From Mycobacterium sp. IS-1742 (GTDB lineage: Bacteria > Actinomycetota > Actinomycetes > Mycobacteriales > Mycobacteriaceae): a stretch of DNA of 64,000 nucleotides. The DNA lies in the NCBI RefSeq assembly GCF_001500125.1, contig NZ_LQIV01000014.1, positions 1 to 64,000 on the forward strand. Direction: 5' to 3'. Positions 18,684 to 27,398 of this stretch are shown piece by piece. A program made the position numbers and the translations under genes. Under the pieces are notes generated by a model that did not search any database, was not told the DNA's origin, and worked only from the letters and a program-made list of their open reading frames with translations. Numbering within the stretch: position 1 is the stretch's first letter; each line of letters opens with the position of its first letter.

Positions 18684-20231
18684 CTAGGAGTTTTTGTCGG
18701 GCACCGACAACGTGAAACCGTCGTCATCTGTAGCGGCGAGTTCGACCGTCATGGCCAGCCGCTTGCGCGCGTCGGTGAGGTCGAGGTCGGTCACCTCGGC
18801 CATCTTGCGCAGCCGGTAGCGCACGGTGTTCTCGTGCACGCCCAGGCGTTCGGCCGCCTCGTGCAGATCGCCCTGCGCGGCCAGCCAGGCCCGCAGCGTG
18901 TCGACGTAGCGGGTCGCGTGGTGCTCGTCGTGGCGCCGCAGATCGGCCACCGGACCGCGCTGCGGGGTACGGCCGACGCGGGCGGCGATCCGCAGCCGCC
19001 GCAGCACGATGTCGTCCCAGGACTCGTCGTAGGCGGGCGCTTCGCCGACCCCGCCCTGCATCTCGTGCAGCGCCAGACACTCGTCGGCTTCGTCGCGAGC
19101 CGTAGGAAGCTCGAGAACCGTTGCGGTGCTGCTGATCCCGGCGAGTATGGTGGCCCGCTCCGGCAGGGCGGCGCGCAGGCTGTCGACCCAGTGCCGCGCG
19201 CTGCCCGCCGGGTCGCTGGGCAACACCGTGTAGACGGTGGTGTCCGACAGCGTGCTGCGCCCCGGCCGGGACCACCCGAAGCCCATGGTGGCGCGTTCGA
19301 AGGCCAGCAGCAGCGCGGCGTGGCGTTCGTCGCCGAGGCGGGCCCGCAGCGCGATGACCCGCAGTCCCGACGGGGGCAGCGCCAGCTTGCTCACCACCGT
19401 CGGCGCGTCCACCGTGCCCTCCAGCAGACCGATCACCAGGTCGGACTCCACCTGCCGCTCGAGGTCGGCGCTGGCCCGCGACCGCAACAGGTGCAGGGCG
19501 ACCATGCGGGCCCCGTCGGCCAGCGCGCGCAGTTGGTCACCGCGCAGTTCCTCGGCGCACGCCACCCACACCGAGCCGAGCAGTTCGCGACCGGCGCGGG
19601 CCGCGATCACCATCCGGCCGGCGAGCCCGTCCGCGGGTGACGGGGCGACGAACATCGGCGCGTCGGAGCTCGCCAGGTGCCGGGCCACGCCCCGGTCGGT
19701 GAACAGCGCACGAAGCCGGTCGGGTGCCTGCCTGCCGAGGATGGTCGCGACGCGGGCGTCGTCGGTGTGCTGCTGCATCCGCGAGTAGGCCAGCACCCGC
19801 CAGTGCCGGTCCTCGATCGTGACCGCGCCGCCGATCGCGTCGGACAGGCTGTCGGCCAGCGCGAAGAGATCGGTCGGGCCGCGCCCGGACTCGGTCTCAC
19901 GGCCCTCGAGCACCAGCCCGAACACCACCGCGGCCAGCTCGCTCCACGACACCTCGGGGTCGACGGTCAGCACCGCGGGCTGCCCGGGCTCCGCCGCGAC
20001 CGCGCCGCCGTCATCGCCGCGCACCAGCACCACCGCGGCCCTGGCCGCCCGGGCCCACGTGAGCGCGGTGGCCACCGAATCGGCTCCGACCGCCAGCAGC
20101 ACGTCGCCGACGACATCGCGATCCTCGCGTAGCACCACGGTGCGCAACTCGGTGGAGCGCGGCGTCGAACCCGTCCGGAACTGGACTCCGTACCCGCCGA
20201 GCACATTGACGAGCCGGTCCAAAGTGACCAC
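18684..20231 (-). CDS. PucR/CdaR-family transcriptional regulator
   Basis: 515 aa. An N-terminal PucR domain (about 1-125), a central GAF/GGDEF-like region (FALADSLSDAIGGAVTIED to about 430), and a C-terminal helix-turn-helix with TLRAWLAAQGDLHEAAERLG followed by HENTVRYRLRKMAEVTDLD, the HTH_30 signature. Relatives regulate purine, proline or amino-acid catabolism and sense the substrate. The next gene downstream on the same strand, 97 bp away, is the amino-acid dehydrogenase-like oxidoreductase. GTG at 20231. Confidence 0.85.
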   Translation of the reverse strand: MVTLDRLVNVLGGYGVQFRTGSTPRSTELRTVVLREDRDVVGDVLLAVGADSVATALTWARAARAAVVLVRGDDGGAVAAEPGQPAVLTVDPEVSWSELAAVVFGLVLEGRETESGRGPTDLFALADSLSDAIGGAVTIEDRHWRVLAYSRMQQHTDDARVATILGRQAPDRLRALFTDRGVARHLASSDAPMFVAPSPADGLAGRMVIAARAGRELLGSVWVACAEELRGDQLRALADGARMVALHLLRSRASADLERQVESDLVIGLLEGTVDAPTVVSKLALPPSGLRVIALRARLGDERHAALLLAFERATMGFGWSRPGRSTLSDTTVYTVLPSDPAGSARHWVDSLRAALPERATILAGISSTATVLELPTARDEADECLALHEMQGGVGEAPAYDESWDDIVLRRLRIAARVGRTPQRGPVADLRRHDEHHATRYVDTLRAWLAAQGDLHEAAERLGVHENTVRYRLRKMAEVTDLDLTDARKRLAMTVELAATDDDGFTLSVPDKNS

Positions 20232-20321
20232 ACGAGCTCCCCACGCCGACCGACGTGCTCAGCCTAGTGTCGAGGTTCCGCGGCGGGCCGGCAGAACCGG
20301 CACTGCGGTTGAATTGCGGGC

Positions 20322-20903
20322 GTGGTGGACGGGAGAGCGCAGGGTCGGCCCAGGGACAGCTCGATCGACGAGCGCGTCCTCGCGGTGGCCCGGGAGCTGC
20401 TGGTGGAGACCGGCTGGGACGACCTGAGCATGCGCCGGATCGCGGCGCGCTCCGGGGTGAGCCGGTCGAGCATCAATCGCCGCTGGCCGTCGAAGTCCGA
20501 GTTGGTGTTCCACGCGATTCTGGGTGACACCCCGGACCTGGCGCCGTTCGCCGGCACCGATCGGCGGGGCTGGATCGACTGGGTGGTGCGCGGGAGCAGG
20601 CAGCTGTTCGCCCGTCCCGAGGTCCGGGCGGCGGTGCCCGGCCTGTTGCTCGCGATGTCGGAGAACGACGCGCTGCGGCGGCGGCTGTGGGCGGAGTTCA
20701 GCGGCCCCGCGGTGGCGTTGTTCGGCTCGGGCGACGACGCCGAACTGGACGCGCGCACGGTGCTCGCCCTGGCGGCGGGCGCCGCGCTGCTGCTCTCCAC
20801 CGTCGCCGTGGAGGACGACACCGATGTCGTGCACCGGCGCATCGCCGCGTTGCTCACCGACGCGGTGGCCGGTGAGGCTCAGCCGAACTCCAGCAGGGTG
20901 TAG
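20322..20903 (+). CDS. TetR-family transcriptional regulator
   Basis: 193 aa. N-terminal HTH: IDERVLAVARELLVETGWDD, then LSMRRIAARSGVSRSSINRR and WPSKSELVFHAIL. The C-terminal ligand domain is short and helical. GTG at 20322 (20325 also possible). Its 3' end overlaps the methyltransferase 3' end by 25 bp on the other strand, so the genes are convergent; target unknown. Confidence 0.85.
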   Translation: MVDGRAQGRPRDSSIDERVLAVARELLVETGWDDLSMRRIAARSGVSRSSINRRWPSKSELVFHAILGDTPDLAPFAGTDRRGWIDWVVRGSRQLFARPEVRAAVPGLLLAMSENDALRRRLWAEFSGPAVALFGSGDDAELDARTVLALAAGAALLLSTVAVEDDTDVVHRRIAALLTDAVAGEAQPNSSRV

Positions 20904-21715
20904 GCGCCGCGGTAGTTCCTGGTCGGCTTGAACCGCCAGAACGCCGGGAACAGTTTCTCGAACACCAGACCGCGGCCCTTCGGCATCGGAAGGTCGTGCA
21001 CCGCGCGGATTCCGGGGACCGTGATGGCCAGATCGGCGAGCTGATCGGGCGTCAGGCTGAACGGCATCGGCGGAACGCGGTACCGGCGGGAGGCCCGCAT
21101 GCCCTTGGGCGCGAACTTCTTCACGAGCACGGGCGGCAGGTCGAAGATCATCTGCCCGCCCGGGAATCGCTTCGCGCACTCGGTGATCAGACGCATCGAC
21201 TCGTGGGGTTGCAGGTACATCAGCAGACCCTCGGCGGTGATGAACACACCGTTGGTGGTGTCGACGCGGTCCATCCACGAGAAGTCCAGTGCCGACTGCG
21301 CGAGCGTGGTGATCCGGTCGGACGGCGGCAGCAGGTGTTCCCGGAGTGCGATGACTGGTTCGAAATCAACCGTCAGCCAACGGAAGTCGAGGGCGGGTCG
21401 CGCATCGCTGAGGCGCCAGAAGCTGGTCTGCAGACCCTCGGCGAGCGCGACGACCGTGGCCGAGGGGTGCGCGTCGAGGTACTGGAGGGCGGCCCGGTCG
21501 AAGGCCAGTGAGCGCAAGGCCATCTCCTGGCCCTTGCGACCGAACTTCGTGAAGTCGACGTCGATGGCGTCGACGAGCCGGATGGCCATCGGGTCGTCGA
21601 TGATCGCGTTCGGGTGGCGGGCCTGGTGCGCCCGCCCGTTCAGCGTGAGCAGCGCGGTCTCCGAGATGCTGCTCAGGGCGCCGGCGTCGACTTTCTCACT
21701 GTCTGCGTGATCCAC
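20879..21715 (-). CDS. Class I SAM-dependent O-methyltransferase, LCMT/PPM-like
   Basis: About 278 aa. Signature of the leucine-carboxyl-methyltransferase-like group common in mycobacteria: SSISETALLTLNGRAHQARH, FDRAALQYLDAHPSATVVAL, LDFRWLTVDFEPVIALRE, and VFITAEGLLMYLQP. The glycine-rich SAM loop is replaced by VVALAEGLQTSFWR as in the family. Substrate unknown; polyketide or acid carboxyl groups are typical. I use the GTG at 21715; a TTG at 21724 is also in frame but would overlap the shared promoter. Confidence 0.8.
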   Translation of the reverse strand: MDHADSEKVDAGALSSISETALLTLNGRAHQARHPNAIIDDPMAIRLVDAIDVDFTKFGRKGQEMALRSLAFDRAALQYLDAHPSATVVALAEGLQTSFWRLSDARPALDFRWLTVDFEPVIALREHLLPPSDRITTLAQSALDFSWMDRVDTTNGVFITAEGLLMYLQPHESMRLITECAKRFPGGQMIFDLPPVLVKKFAPKGMRASRRYRVPPMPFSLTPDQLADLAITVPGIRAVHDLPMPKGRGLVFEKLFPAFWRFKPTRNYRGAYTLLEFG

Positions 21716-21724
21716 CGCATCCAA

Positions 21725-21732
21725 CGTATACG
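21725..21732. promoter_or_regulatory. Palindromic -10, probable shared bidirectional promoter
   Basis: CGTATACG is a perfect palindrome that presents TATACG on both strands. The SDR ATG (21741) is 8 nt after it on the plus strand and the methyltransferase GTG (21715) is 9 nt after it on the minus strand, matching leaderless transcripts in both directions. Confidence 0.4.
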
Positions 21733-21740
21733 GTCCGAGG

Positions 21741-22580
21741 ATGAGCGGAATCTCGGTGATCACGGGCGGTGCGGGCGGTATGGGTGTGGCGACGGCGCGG
21801 ATCGTCGGCCGCGACCAGCCGGTGGTGCTCTGCGACGTCCGCAAGGAGCGGCTCGACAGTGCCGTCGCCACGCTGAAGGACGTCGGCATCACACCCACGG
21901 CCGTGCACTGCGACGTCACCGACCGGAACGCCGTGGCGGCGCTGTTCGACACCGCGCAGGAACTCGGGCCCATCGCGTCGGTGATCCACGCCGCCGGTGT
22001 CAGCCCGAGCATGGGCGACGCCGAGTACGTCATGCGGACCAACGCGATCGGCACCCTCAACGTCAACGAGGCCTTCTACGCCAGTGCCGGTGAGGGCGCC
22101 GCGATCGTCAACGTGGCGTCGATGGCGGCGCACCTGCTGCCGGAGGAGATGATCCCCGTCGGCCAGTTCGCCCGCGCCCTCGAGGACGAGAGCGCCTTCA
22201 TGGCGGACATGCTGGCGGCGTGCGGGATCGTGCCCGAGGAGGCGCAGTCAGGGATCGCCTACGCGTTGAGCAAGAACTTCGTCACGTGGTTCAGCTCCTC
22301 GCAGGCGGAGCGGTTCAACGGCCGCGGGCTGCGCATCGTGTCCGTCTCGCCCGGGTCGGTCGACACCGAGATGGGCCGGCTCGAGGAACAGGCCGGCGCG
22401 GGCGCGATGGTGGCCGACGCCGCCGTTCCGCGCTGGGGCAAGCCGGAGGAGATGGCCGAACTGTTCGCCTTCTGTGCCGGCGACCGGGCCGGCTATCTCA
22501 CCGGAACCGACATCCTCAACGACGGCGGAGTGGTCGCGTCGGTCCGGGAGCGAGCCCGGCTGGCCGCCGAGAAAGGCTGA
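21741..22580 (+). CDS. Short-chain dehydrogenase/reductase
   Basis: 279 aa. NAD(P) motif TGGAGGMGVATARIV, CDVTDRNAV, NAG-equivalent HAAGVSPS, catalytic Ser in NVASMAAHL, and a spaced active site with a long insertion (MIPVGQFARALEDESAFMAD) before YALSKNFV carrying Tyr and Lys. The C-terminal SPGSVDTEMG and YLTGTDILNDGG are classical. The insertion resembles mycobacterial SDRs acting on bulky lipids or steroids, but no substrate can be given. Confidence 0.85.
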   Translation: MSGISVITGGAGGMGVATARIVGRDQPVVLCDVRKERLDSAVATLKDVGITPTAVHCDVTDRNAVAALFDTAQELGPIASVIHAAGVSPSMGDAEYVMRTNAIGTLNVNEAFYASAGEGAAIVNVASMAAHLLPEEMIPVGQFARALEDESAFMADMLAACGIVPEEAQSGIAYALSKNFVTWFSSSQAERFNGRGLRIVSVSPGSVDTEMGRLEEQAGAGAMVADAAVPRWGKPEEMAELFAFCAGDRAGYLTGTDILNDGGVVASVRERARLAAEKG

Positions 22581-22601
22581 GCGTCAGCGCGATCCGGTCA
22601 C

Positions 22602-23555
22602 TCACCGCGGGTGCGGCGGGCGCGCGCGACGCTTGCCCTCGTGCATCGCCGCCACCCGGGCGACGGGGATGGTGCGGCCGTGTTCGATCAGGTCAGCCGG
22701 TAGGCGTTGCGGTGCGGGCATCGACTCCGCCCAGGGGTCACGGCCGTTGAGCGCGTCGATCGCGGTGTGCACGGTGAAATCCGTCGGGGCCACCGAGGAC
22801 AGATCCGACCAGTCGACAGGAAACGACACCGGGGTTCCCGGGCGCAGCCGCGGGCTGTAGGCCGCCGCGACCGTCGCCCCACCGGCCCGGGTGGAATCGA
22901 CGAAGACCTTGCCCTGCCGGTCCTCGACGATGAACGCAGTGGTGGCGATCGACGGGTCGAGAGCTTCGGCACGGGCCGCGAGGGCCCGCGTCGCGGCGGC
23001 CACATCCTCGACCGGCGCGCGGTCGTCGACCGGGACGAAGACGTGTAAACCCTTGGCGCCGCTGGTTTTCACCGCCCCGGCCAACCCGATGTCGGCGAGC
23101 GCCCGGCGCACCAGATGCGCCACGGCGACCACGGCGGCGAAGTCGTCGTCGGTCGGTGGGTCCAGATCGAGCACGAGGTGTGTGGGCCGGTAGATGTCCC
23201 CGGCCAGACCGAGGGTCGGGTGGTATTCGACCGCACGCTGATTCGCCAGCCACAGCAGCGTGCGCCGGTCGTCGCACAGCGGGTACCGCACCTCGCGGTG
23301 TGAGCTCTCCGCCCAGATGGTCACCGTCTTCACCCACTCGGGGGTGTACTTCGGCACGTTCTTCTGCATGAACGGCGCGCGGCCGCGCAGTACCCGCAGG
23401 ACGGTGAGCGGCCGGCCGGCCAGGCCGGGCAGGATCCGGTCGGCCACCGCGTCCAGGTAGTCGACGAGGTCGCGTTTGGTCGCCCCGGCGTCGGGGCTCA
23501 GCGGTTGGTCGAGGTTGGTCAGGTCGACCCCGGCCCGGCTCTCCCCGGCGCTCAC
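22602..23555 (-). CDS. LigD-like polymerase (eukaryotic-type primase-polymerase) domain protein
   Basis: 317 aa consisting of a LigD PolDom alone: no ligase or 3'-phosphoesterase domain. The metal motif THLVLDLDPPTDDDF (DxD), KTSGAKGLHVFVPV with the conserved SGxxGxHV-like loop, and YSPRLRPGTPVSFPVDW are present. Mycobacteria carry several stand-alone LigD-POL paralogues that can add ribo- or deoxynucleotides in repair. GTG at 23555. It is followed by the 3' end of the SDR gene (convergent). Confidence 0.85.
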   Translation of the reverse strand: MSAGESRAGVDLTNLDQPLSPDAGATKRDLVDYLDAVADRILPGLAGRPLTVLRVLRGRAPFMQKNVPKYTPEWVKTVTIWAESSHREVRYPLCDDRRTLLWLANQRAVEYHPTLGLAGDIYRPTHLVLDLDPPTDDDFAAVVAVAHLVRRALADIGLAGAVKTSGAKGLHVFVPVDDRAPVEDVAAATRALAARAEALDPSIATTAFIVEDRQGKVFVDSTRAGGATVAAAYSPRLRPGTPVSFPVDWSDLSSVAPTDFTVHTAIDALNGRDPWAESMPAPQRLPADLIEHGRTIPVARVAAMHEGKRRARPPHPR

Positions 23556-23565
23556 CCGTCCGACT

Positions 23566-24267
23566 CTAGGCGGGATCGGGCGACTCGGGTGTGCCATCGT
23601 CCGGCCTCGACGGGCGCCGACGCCAGCGTCGATACCCGCGGTGCGCGGCGAACGCGCCCACGACCGCCGTCACCACCCAGATCCCGATCGCGGTGTACGC
23701 CAGCGGCGATGACAGGTCACCGATCGACGCCCCCAGCGCGGTGTAGACGAACGCGCGCGGCACCGAACCGATGAACGCCCCGACCGCCATCTGCCACAAC
23801 GGAACACCGAACGCCCCGAACGCATACGAGGCCAGCGCGTCGGAGACGCCGGGAATGAACCGCTGGCCCACCACCGCCCACAGGCCGCGCCGAGCGATCT
23901 GCGCGTCGATCAGATCGGCACGTTCGGGCCCCAACAGTGCGCGGGCGCTGTCCCGTCCGGCCCGCCGACCCACCAGGCTGGCGACGACCGCCGTGCCGAC
24001 CGTCGCGCCCAGCGTGACGAAGGTACCCAGCACCGGACCGAACAGCAGACCGCTGCCACCGGCCAGCAGCGCGCCGGGCACGAACAGCGCACCGAGCGCC
24101 GCCGACACCACGACGTAGGTCAGCGGAGCGACGGGTCCGGTCGACGCCACCGCACCGCGGACCGCGTCCACGTCGATCACCCGCTCGACCGCCACCAGGT
24201 AGAAGACGACGGACACCAGCGCGGCGAAGAGGGCCAGCCGCGCGATGTGGCGCCGCCGCGAGGTCAC
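23566..24267 (-). CDS. TVP38/TMEM64 (DedA-like, SNARE-associated) membrane protein
   Basis: 233 aa with about five to six membrane segments. The VTT domain is seen in ALGALFVPGALLAGGSGLLFG, LVGRRAGRDSARALLG, and VVGQRFIPGVSDALASYAFG followed by GAFIGSVPRAFVYTALGASI. Relatives are lipid scramblase-like or undecaprenyl-phosphate transport proteins of the inner membrane. GTG at 24267; the gene lies 10 bp upstream of the polymerase gene on the same strand. Confidence 0.8.
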   Translation of the reverse strand: MTSRRRHIARLALFAALVSVVFYLVAVERVIDVDAVRGAVASTGPVAPLTYVVVSAALGALFVPGALLAGGSGLLFGPVLGTFVTLGATVGTAVVASLVGRRAGRDSARALLGPERADLIDAQIARRGLWAVVGQRFIPGVSDALASYAFGAFGVPLWQMAVGAFIGSVPRAFVYTALGASIGDLSSPLAYTAIGIWVVTAVVGAFAAHRGYRRWRRRPSRPDDGTPESPDPA

Positions 24268-24331
24268 GGCGCCATCCTGCCGTAGCCGCACGACACTGTC
24301 GCATCCGGTCACCGGGCAGTACCCTCGGGCC

Positions 24332-24970
24332 ATGTCCAGCCGGCCCGGTACGACGGATTCGGCGCCCCCGCTGCAGAGTCTGCTCGCCCGCGCGGGCGGA
24401 ATCCGTGGACTGGTCTCCACCGCCCTGCCGGTCGCCGCCTTCGCCCCGACCTCGGCGGTCTCCGGACTGGTCCCCGCCATCGTGGCCGCGCTCGCCGCTG
24501 CGACCGTCGTCCTCGCGTGGCAACTGGCGCGCGGGGAGTCCGCCCGCCCGGCGGTGCTGGGCTTCGCCGCGGTGGCGCTGTGCGCGGCCGTCGCGTGGAT
24601 CACCGGCCGCAGCAAGGACTTCTACCTGCCCGGCATCTGGATGTACCTCGGTCTGGCCGTCGTGTTCACGCTGTCGGTGGTGGTGCGCAGGCCCGCGGTC
24701 GGGGTGGTGTGGGCCTGGTTCACCGGCCGCGACGGCTCGTGGCGCGGTGTGCGGCGGGTCCGGCGGGTCTTCGACGCCGCGACGCTGATGATGGCCGCGG
24801 TGTCGTGGATGCGCTTCGGAGTGCAGTACCACCTGTACGACAGCGACCGGGAAGGCCTGCTGGCGGTGGCGCGGATCGCGATGGGCTGGCCGGTGTTCGT
24901 GGTGACCTCCACGGTGATCTACCTGTCGATCCGCACCGCCAACCGGGCGCTGACTGTCTCGGAGACCTAA
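24332..24970 (+). CDS. DUF3159 family membrane protein
   Basis: 212 aa with about five membrane segments. Recognisable DUF3159 features: an amphipathic lead PPLQSLLARAGGIRGLVS, then LPVAAFAPTSAVSGLVPAIV, GRSKDFYLPGIWMYLG and RFGVQYHLYDSDREG. Actinobacterial, function unknown. ATG 24332. Divergent from the TVP38-like gene. Confidence 0.8.
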   Translation: MSSRPGTTDSAPPLQSLLARAGGIRGLVSTALPVAAFAPTSAVSGLVPAIVAALAAATVVLAWQLARGESARPAVLGFAAVALCAAVAWITGRSKDFYLPGIWMYLGLAVVFTLSVVVRRPAVGVVWAWFTGRDGSWRGVRRVRRVFDAATLMMAAVSWMRFGVQYHLYDSDREGLLAVARIAMGWPVFVVTSTVIYLSIRTANRALTVSET

Positions 24971-25036
24971 CGATCCAGTTGTGTCTCGGTGTCGGCCCTC
25001 GCCTCCGCCGGGTCCTACATGGTCGAGTGGACGGTG

Positions 25037-25552
25037 ATGCCCACCTCCCGCTTCCTCATCCGTTGGTCCGTCGCCGCGGCGGCGGGTACGGCGCTGCTGA
25101 GTCTCGGCGCGCTGCCCGCCGCGGCCGCACCCGCCTCCGACGCGCAGGGTTTCGTCGACTCCACCGCCCGCTGCGCCTCGCCGAGCACCGCGGTGGCGTA
25201 CGGCAGAACCGACAGCTCGCGCATCGCGTTGTGCAAATCGCCCGACGGCAAGTACCAGTACCGCGGGGTGCGGGTCCGTGACGGCGCCAAGCTGATCACC
25301 GCGGCGACGGCGACGGGCGACGGCGAGTACGTCGCCTCGAACAACGTGGCCACCTACACCGTCACCTCGGAGGCGCTGACCGTCACCATCGGCGACGACG
25401 TGGTCCGCGAGGAGACGATGCTGGAGTTCCACGGCCAGGCGGCCCCGAGCGCGCCGGCGTCGCCGGGTCCCGGGCCCGCACCCGCCAAACCCACACCGAC
25501 CACTCCGCTCCCACCGCCGCTGCCCGCCGAGGCCGGGCACCGCGGCACCTAG
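25037..25552 (+). CDS. Secreted protein with Pro-rich C-terminus
   Basis: 171 aa from the ATG at 25037 (earlier in-frame starts exist). MPTSRFLIRWSVAAAAGTAL and the following Ala-rich stretch form a signal peptide with a site near ALPAAAAP. The mature part has two cysteines (TARCASPST and IALCKSPDG) spaced for a disulfide, and ends in a proline/alanine-rich tail likely crossing or lying in the cell wall. No family recognised. It overlaps the cobW-like stop by 4 bp in convergent orientation. Confidence 0.65.
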   Translation: MPTSRFLIRWSVAAAAGTALLSLGALPAAAAPASDAQGFVDSTARCASPSTAVAYGRTDSSRIALCKSPDGKYQYRGVRVRDGAKLITAATATGDGEYVASNNVATYTVTSEALTVTIGDDVVREETMLEFHGQAAPSAPASPGPGPAPAKPTPTTPLPPPLPAEAGHRGT

Positions 25553-26589
25553 ACGCTGAGCCGTCGGTAGCGCTGCAGGCGGCGCAACCCCGCCGTCGGC
25601 ACCGGACCGTCGCTCGGACGCAGCGCCGCCTCGACGCGCGCGCGGACCGCGTCGACGTCGAATCCGGTGCCGATCGCCACCAGGACGTTCGTGGCGCCCG
25701 GCGTCCCCGCCGCGACGTGCACGGACGGGCCGACGACGTTGACGACGTAGCGGCGCGCGCGCTCCCGGTAGCGGACCGCGACCGTGCCCTTGAGCCGGTA
25801 CACCCCCGCGGGCGGCTCCTCGAGCAGGTCGAACAGCCCGCCGGGGTCGACGCAGCCCTCGCTGGTCGCCGTCACCGACACCGCGTGCACGTGATGGTGG
25901 GGTTCGTCGTCGGCGCCGTCGATCAGCAGTTCGCGGAAGGACAATTGACCGACGGGGGAGTCCGCGTCCGGCACGTCGTACAGCAGCGCCGGATCGACCC
26001 GGCCGCCGACGGCGCCGACGATGTGCGCCTCCGGATGCCGTTCGCGGACCCGGGCTTCGATGCGCTCGAGCGCGGCGGCGCGCTCGTCGTCGGGGATCTG
26101 GTCGAGTTTGTTGACCACCACCAGCGAGGCCGCCGAGTAGCGGGCGGGCGGCGCGCCGCCACGGTCGACGGTGTCGAAGTGCATGGCGGCGTCGATGACG
26201 TCGACCACACCGCCGGGCCGCACCCGGTCCACGCCGCTGAACCGGATGATCCGGGACACCGCGACGGGATCGGCCAGACCGCTCGCCTCGACGATGATCG
26301 CGTCCAGGCCCAGCTTCGGGTCGGCCAGCTTCTCGAGCGCGGCGTCGAGGCCGCCGTCGTCGGGCAGGCAGCATATGCAGCCACCGGCGATCGACGCCGG
26401 TTCGTCGACCTGGCCGGTCACCAGTGCGGCGTCGACGTTGAGTTCGCCGAAGTCGTTGATCACCACGCCGACCCGGGCATCGGGCGCCCGCAGCACGTGG
26501 TTGAGCAGGCTGGTCTTCCCGGCACCCAGGTAGCCGGTCAGCGCGATGACCGGGATTGCCGACACCGGACCCCTTTCCGCAGTGCTCAT
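25549..26589 (-). CDS. CobW/YjiA/ZNG-family GTPase metallochaperone
   Basis: 346 aa. GTPase motifs GYLGAGKTSLLNH (P-loop), IVEASGLADP (switch), VVNKLDQI (NKxD), and the metal motif GGCICCLPDD (CxCC). The C-terminal CobW_C domain includes GVYRLKGTVAVRY. A His stretch DEPHHHVHAVSV suggests metal binding. Likely a zinc or cobalt chaperone. ATG 26589. Confidence 0.85.
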   Translation of the reverse strand: MSTAERGPVSAIPVIALTGYLGAGKTSLLNHVLRAPDARVGVVINDFGELNVDAALVTGQVDEPASIAGGCICCLPDDGGLDAALEKLADPKLGLDAIIVEASGLADPVAVSRIIRFSGVDRVRPGGVVDVIDAAMHFDTVDRGGAPPARYSAASLVVVNKLDQIPDDERAAALERIEARVRERHPEAHIVGAVGGRVDPALLYDVPDADSPVGQLSFRELLIDGADDEPHHHVHAVSVTATSEGCVDPGGLFDLLEEPPAGVYRLKGTVAVRYRERARRYVVNVVGPSVHVAAGTPGATNVLVAIGTGFDVDAVRARVEAALRPSDGPVPTAGLRRLQRYRRLSV

Positions 26590-26683
26590 TCCGGTGCTCG
26601 TCCCCGGGCTCGCCGGAATTCTAGGCGTCGTCGTTGACACCGGTATTAGCATCGGTCTCCGGGTCGGGTGGTGACGCGCGACT

Positions 26684-27394
26684 GTGGGGGTGGGAGTGAA
26701 CGTCTTCGGGACGTGGAGAGCTGTGCGCCGGCTGGCCGGGGCGACCGGTCTGGCGTGGGCGGCCGTGGTCGGCGGCGTCGTGCCCGCGGCGGCGGCGCAG
26801 CCGTGTCCGGACGTCGAGGTGATCTTCGCCCGCGGCACCGCCGAGGCACCGGGGGTCGGCGGGACGGGGCAGGCGTTCGTGGACTCGTTGCGCTCGCAGA
26901 TCGGCTTCCGGACCCTCGGCGTGTACGGCGTCAACTATCCGGCCAGCAATGACTTCACGAACCCCAACTTCCCGAGCACCGTCGTCGACGGGATCCGGGA
27001 CGCGACGAACCGGGTGCAGGTGATGTCGGTCATCTGCCCCAACACCCGCTTGGTGCTCGGCGGGTTCTCCCAGGGGGCGATGGTGTCGGGATTCGTCACC
27101 GGCGACGCGGTGCCCCAGGGGGTGACGCCCGCCCCGATGCCGCCGGCGCTGGCCCCGGACGTCGCCGACAACGTCGCCGCGGTCGTGCTGCTCGGCAAGC
27201 CGTCCGGGCCGTTCCTGCAGAAGTACGCGATGCCCCCGGTGGTCACCGGACCGCTGTACGCCGCCAGGACGATCGAACTGTGCGCGGCGGGTGACCCGGT
27301 CTGCGGCCCGGGCGGCAACACCACCGCGCACTCGTCGTATCCGGTCAACGGCATGGTCCACCAGGGGGCGGGGTTCGCCGCGACCCACCTGTGA
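26684..27394 (+). CDS. Secreted cutinase-family serine esterase
   Basis: 236 aa from GTG 26684; GTG 26696 is also possible and has a better purine-rich site. A signal peptide (about 1-37) ends at VVPAAAAQP. The nucleophile elbow is LVLGGFSQGAMV, and VIFARGTAEAPGVGGTGQAF is the oxyanion signature of mycobacterial cutinase-like proteins; Asp is in AAGDPVCG and His in VNGMVHQGAGFAATHL. Cysteines are placed for two disulfides. Substrates in mycobacteria are lipid esters or polyester. Confidence 0.9.
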   Translation: MGVGVNVFGTWRAVRRLAGATGLAWAAVVGGVVPAAAAQPCPDVEVIFARGTAEAPGVGGTGQAFVDSLRSQIGFRTLGVYGVNYPASNDFTNPNFPSTVVDGIRDATNRVQVMSVICPNTRLVLGGFSQGAMVSGFVTGDAVPQGVTPAPMPPALAPDVADNVAAVVLLGKPSGPFLQKYAMPPVVTGPLYAARTIELCAAGDPVCGPGGNTTAHSSYPVNGMVHQGAGFAATHL

Positions 27395-27398
27395 GGCG

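Noticed and set aside
26634..26683. TTGACA as -35 of the cutinase promoter
   Set aside because: The only -10-like hexamer (TATTAG) is about 4 bp away; spacing is wrong.
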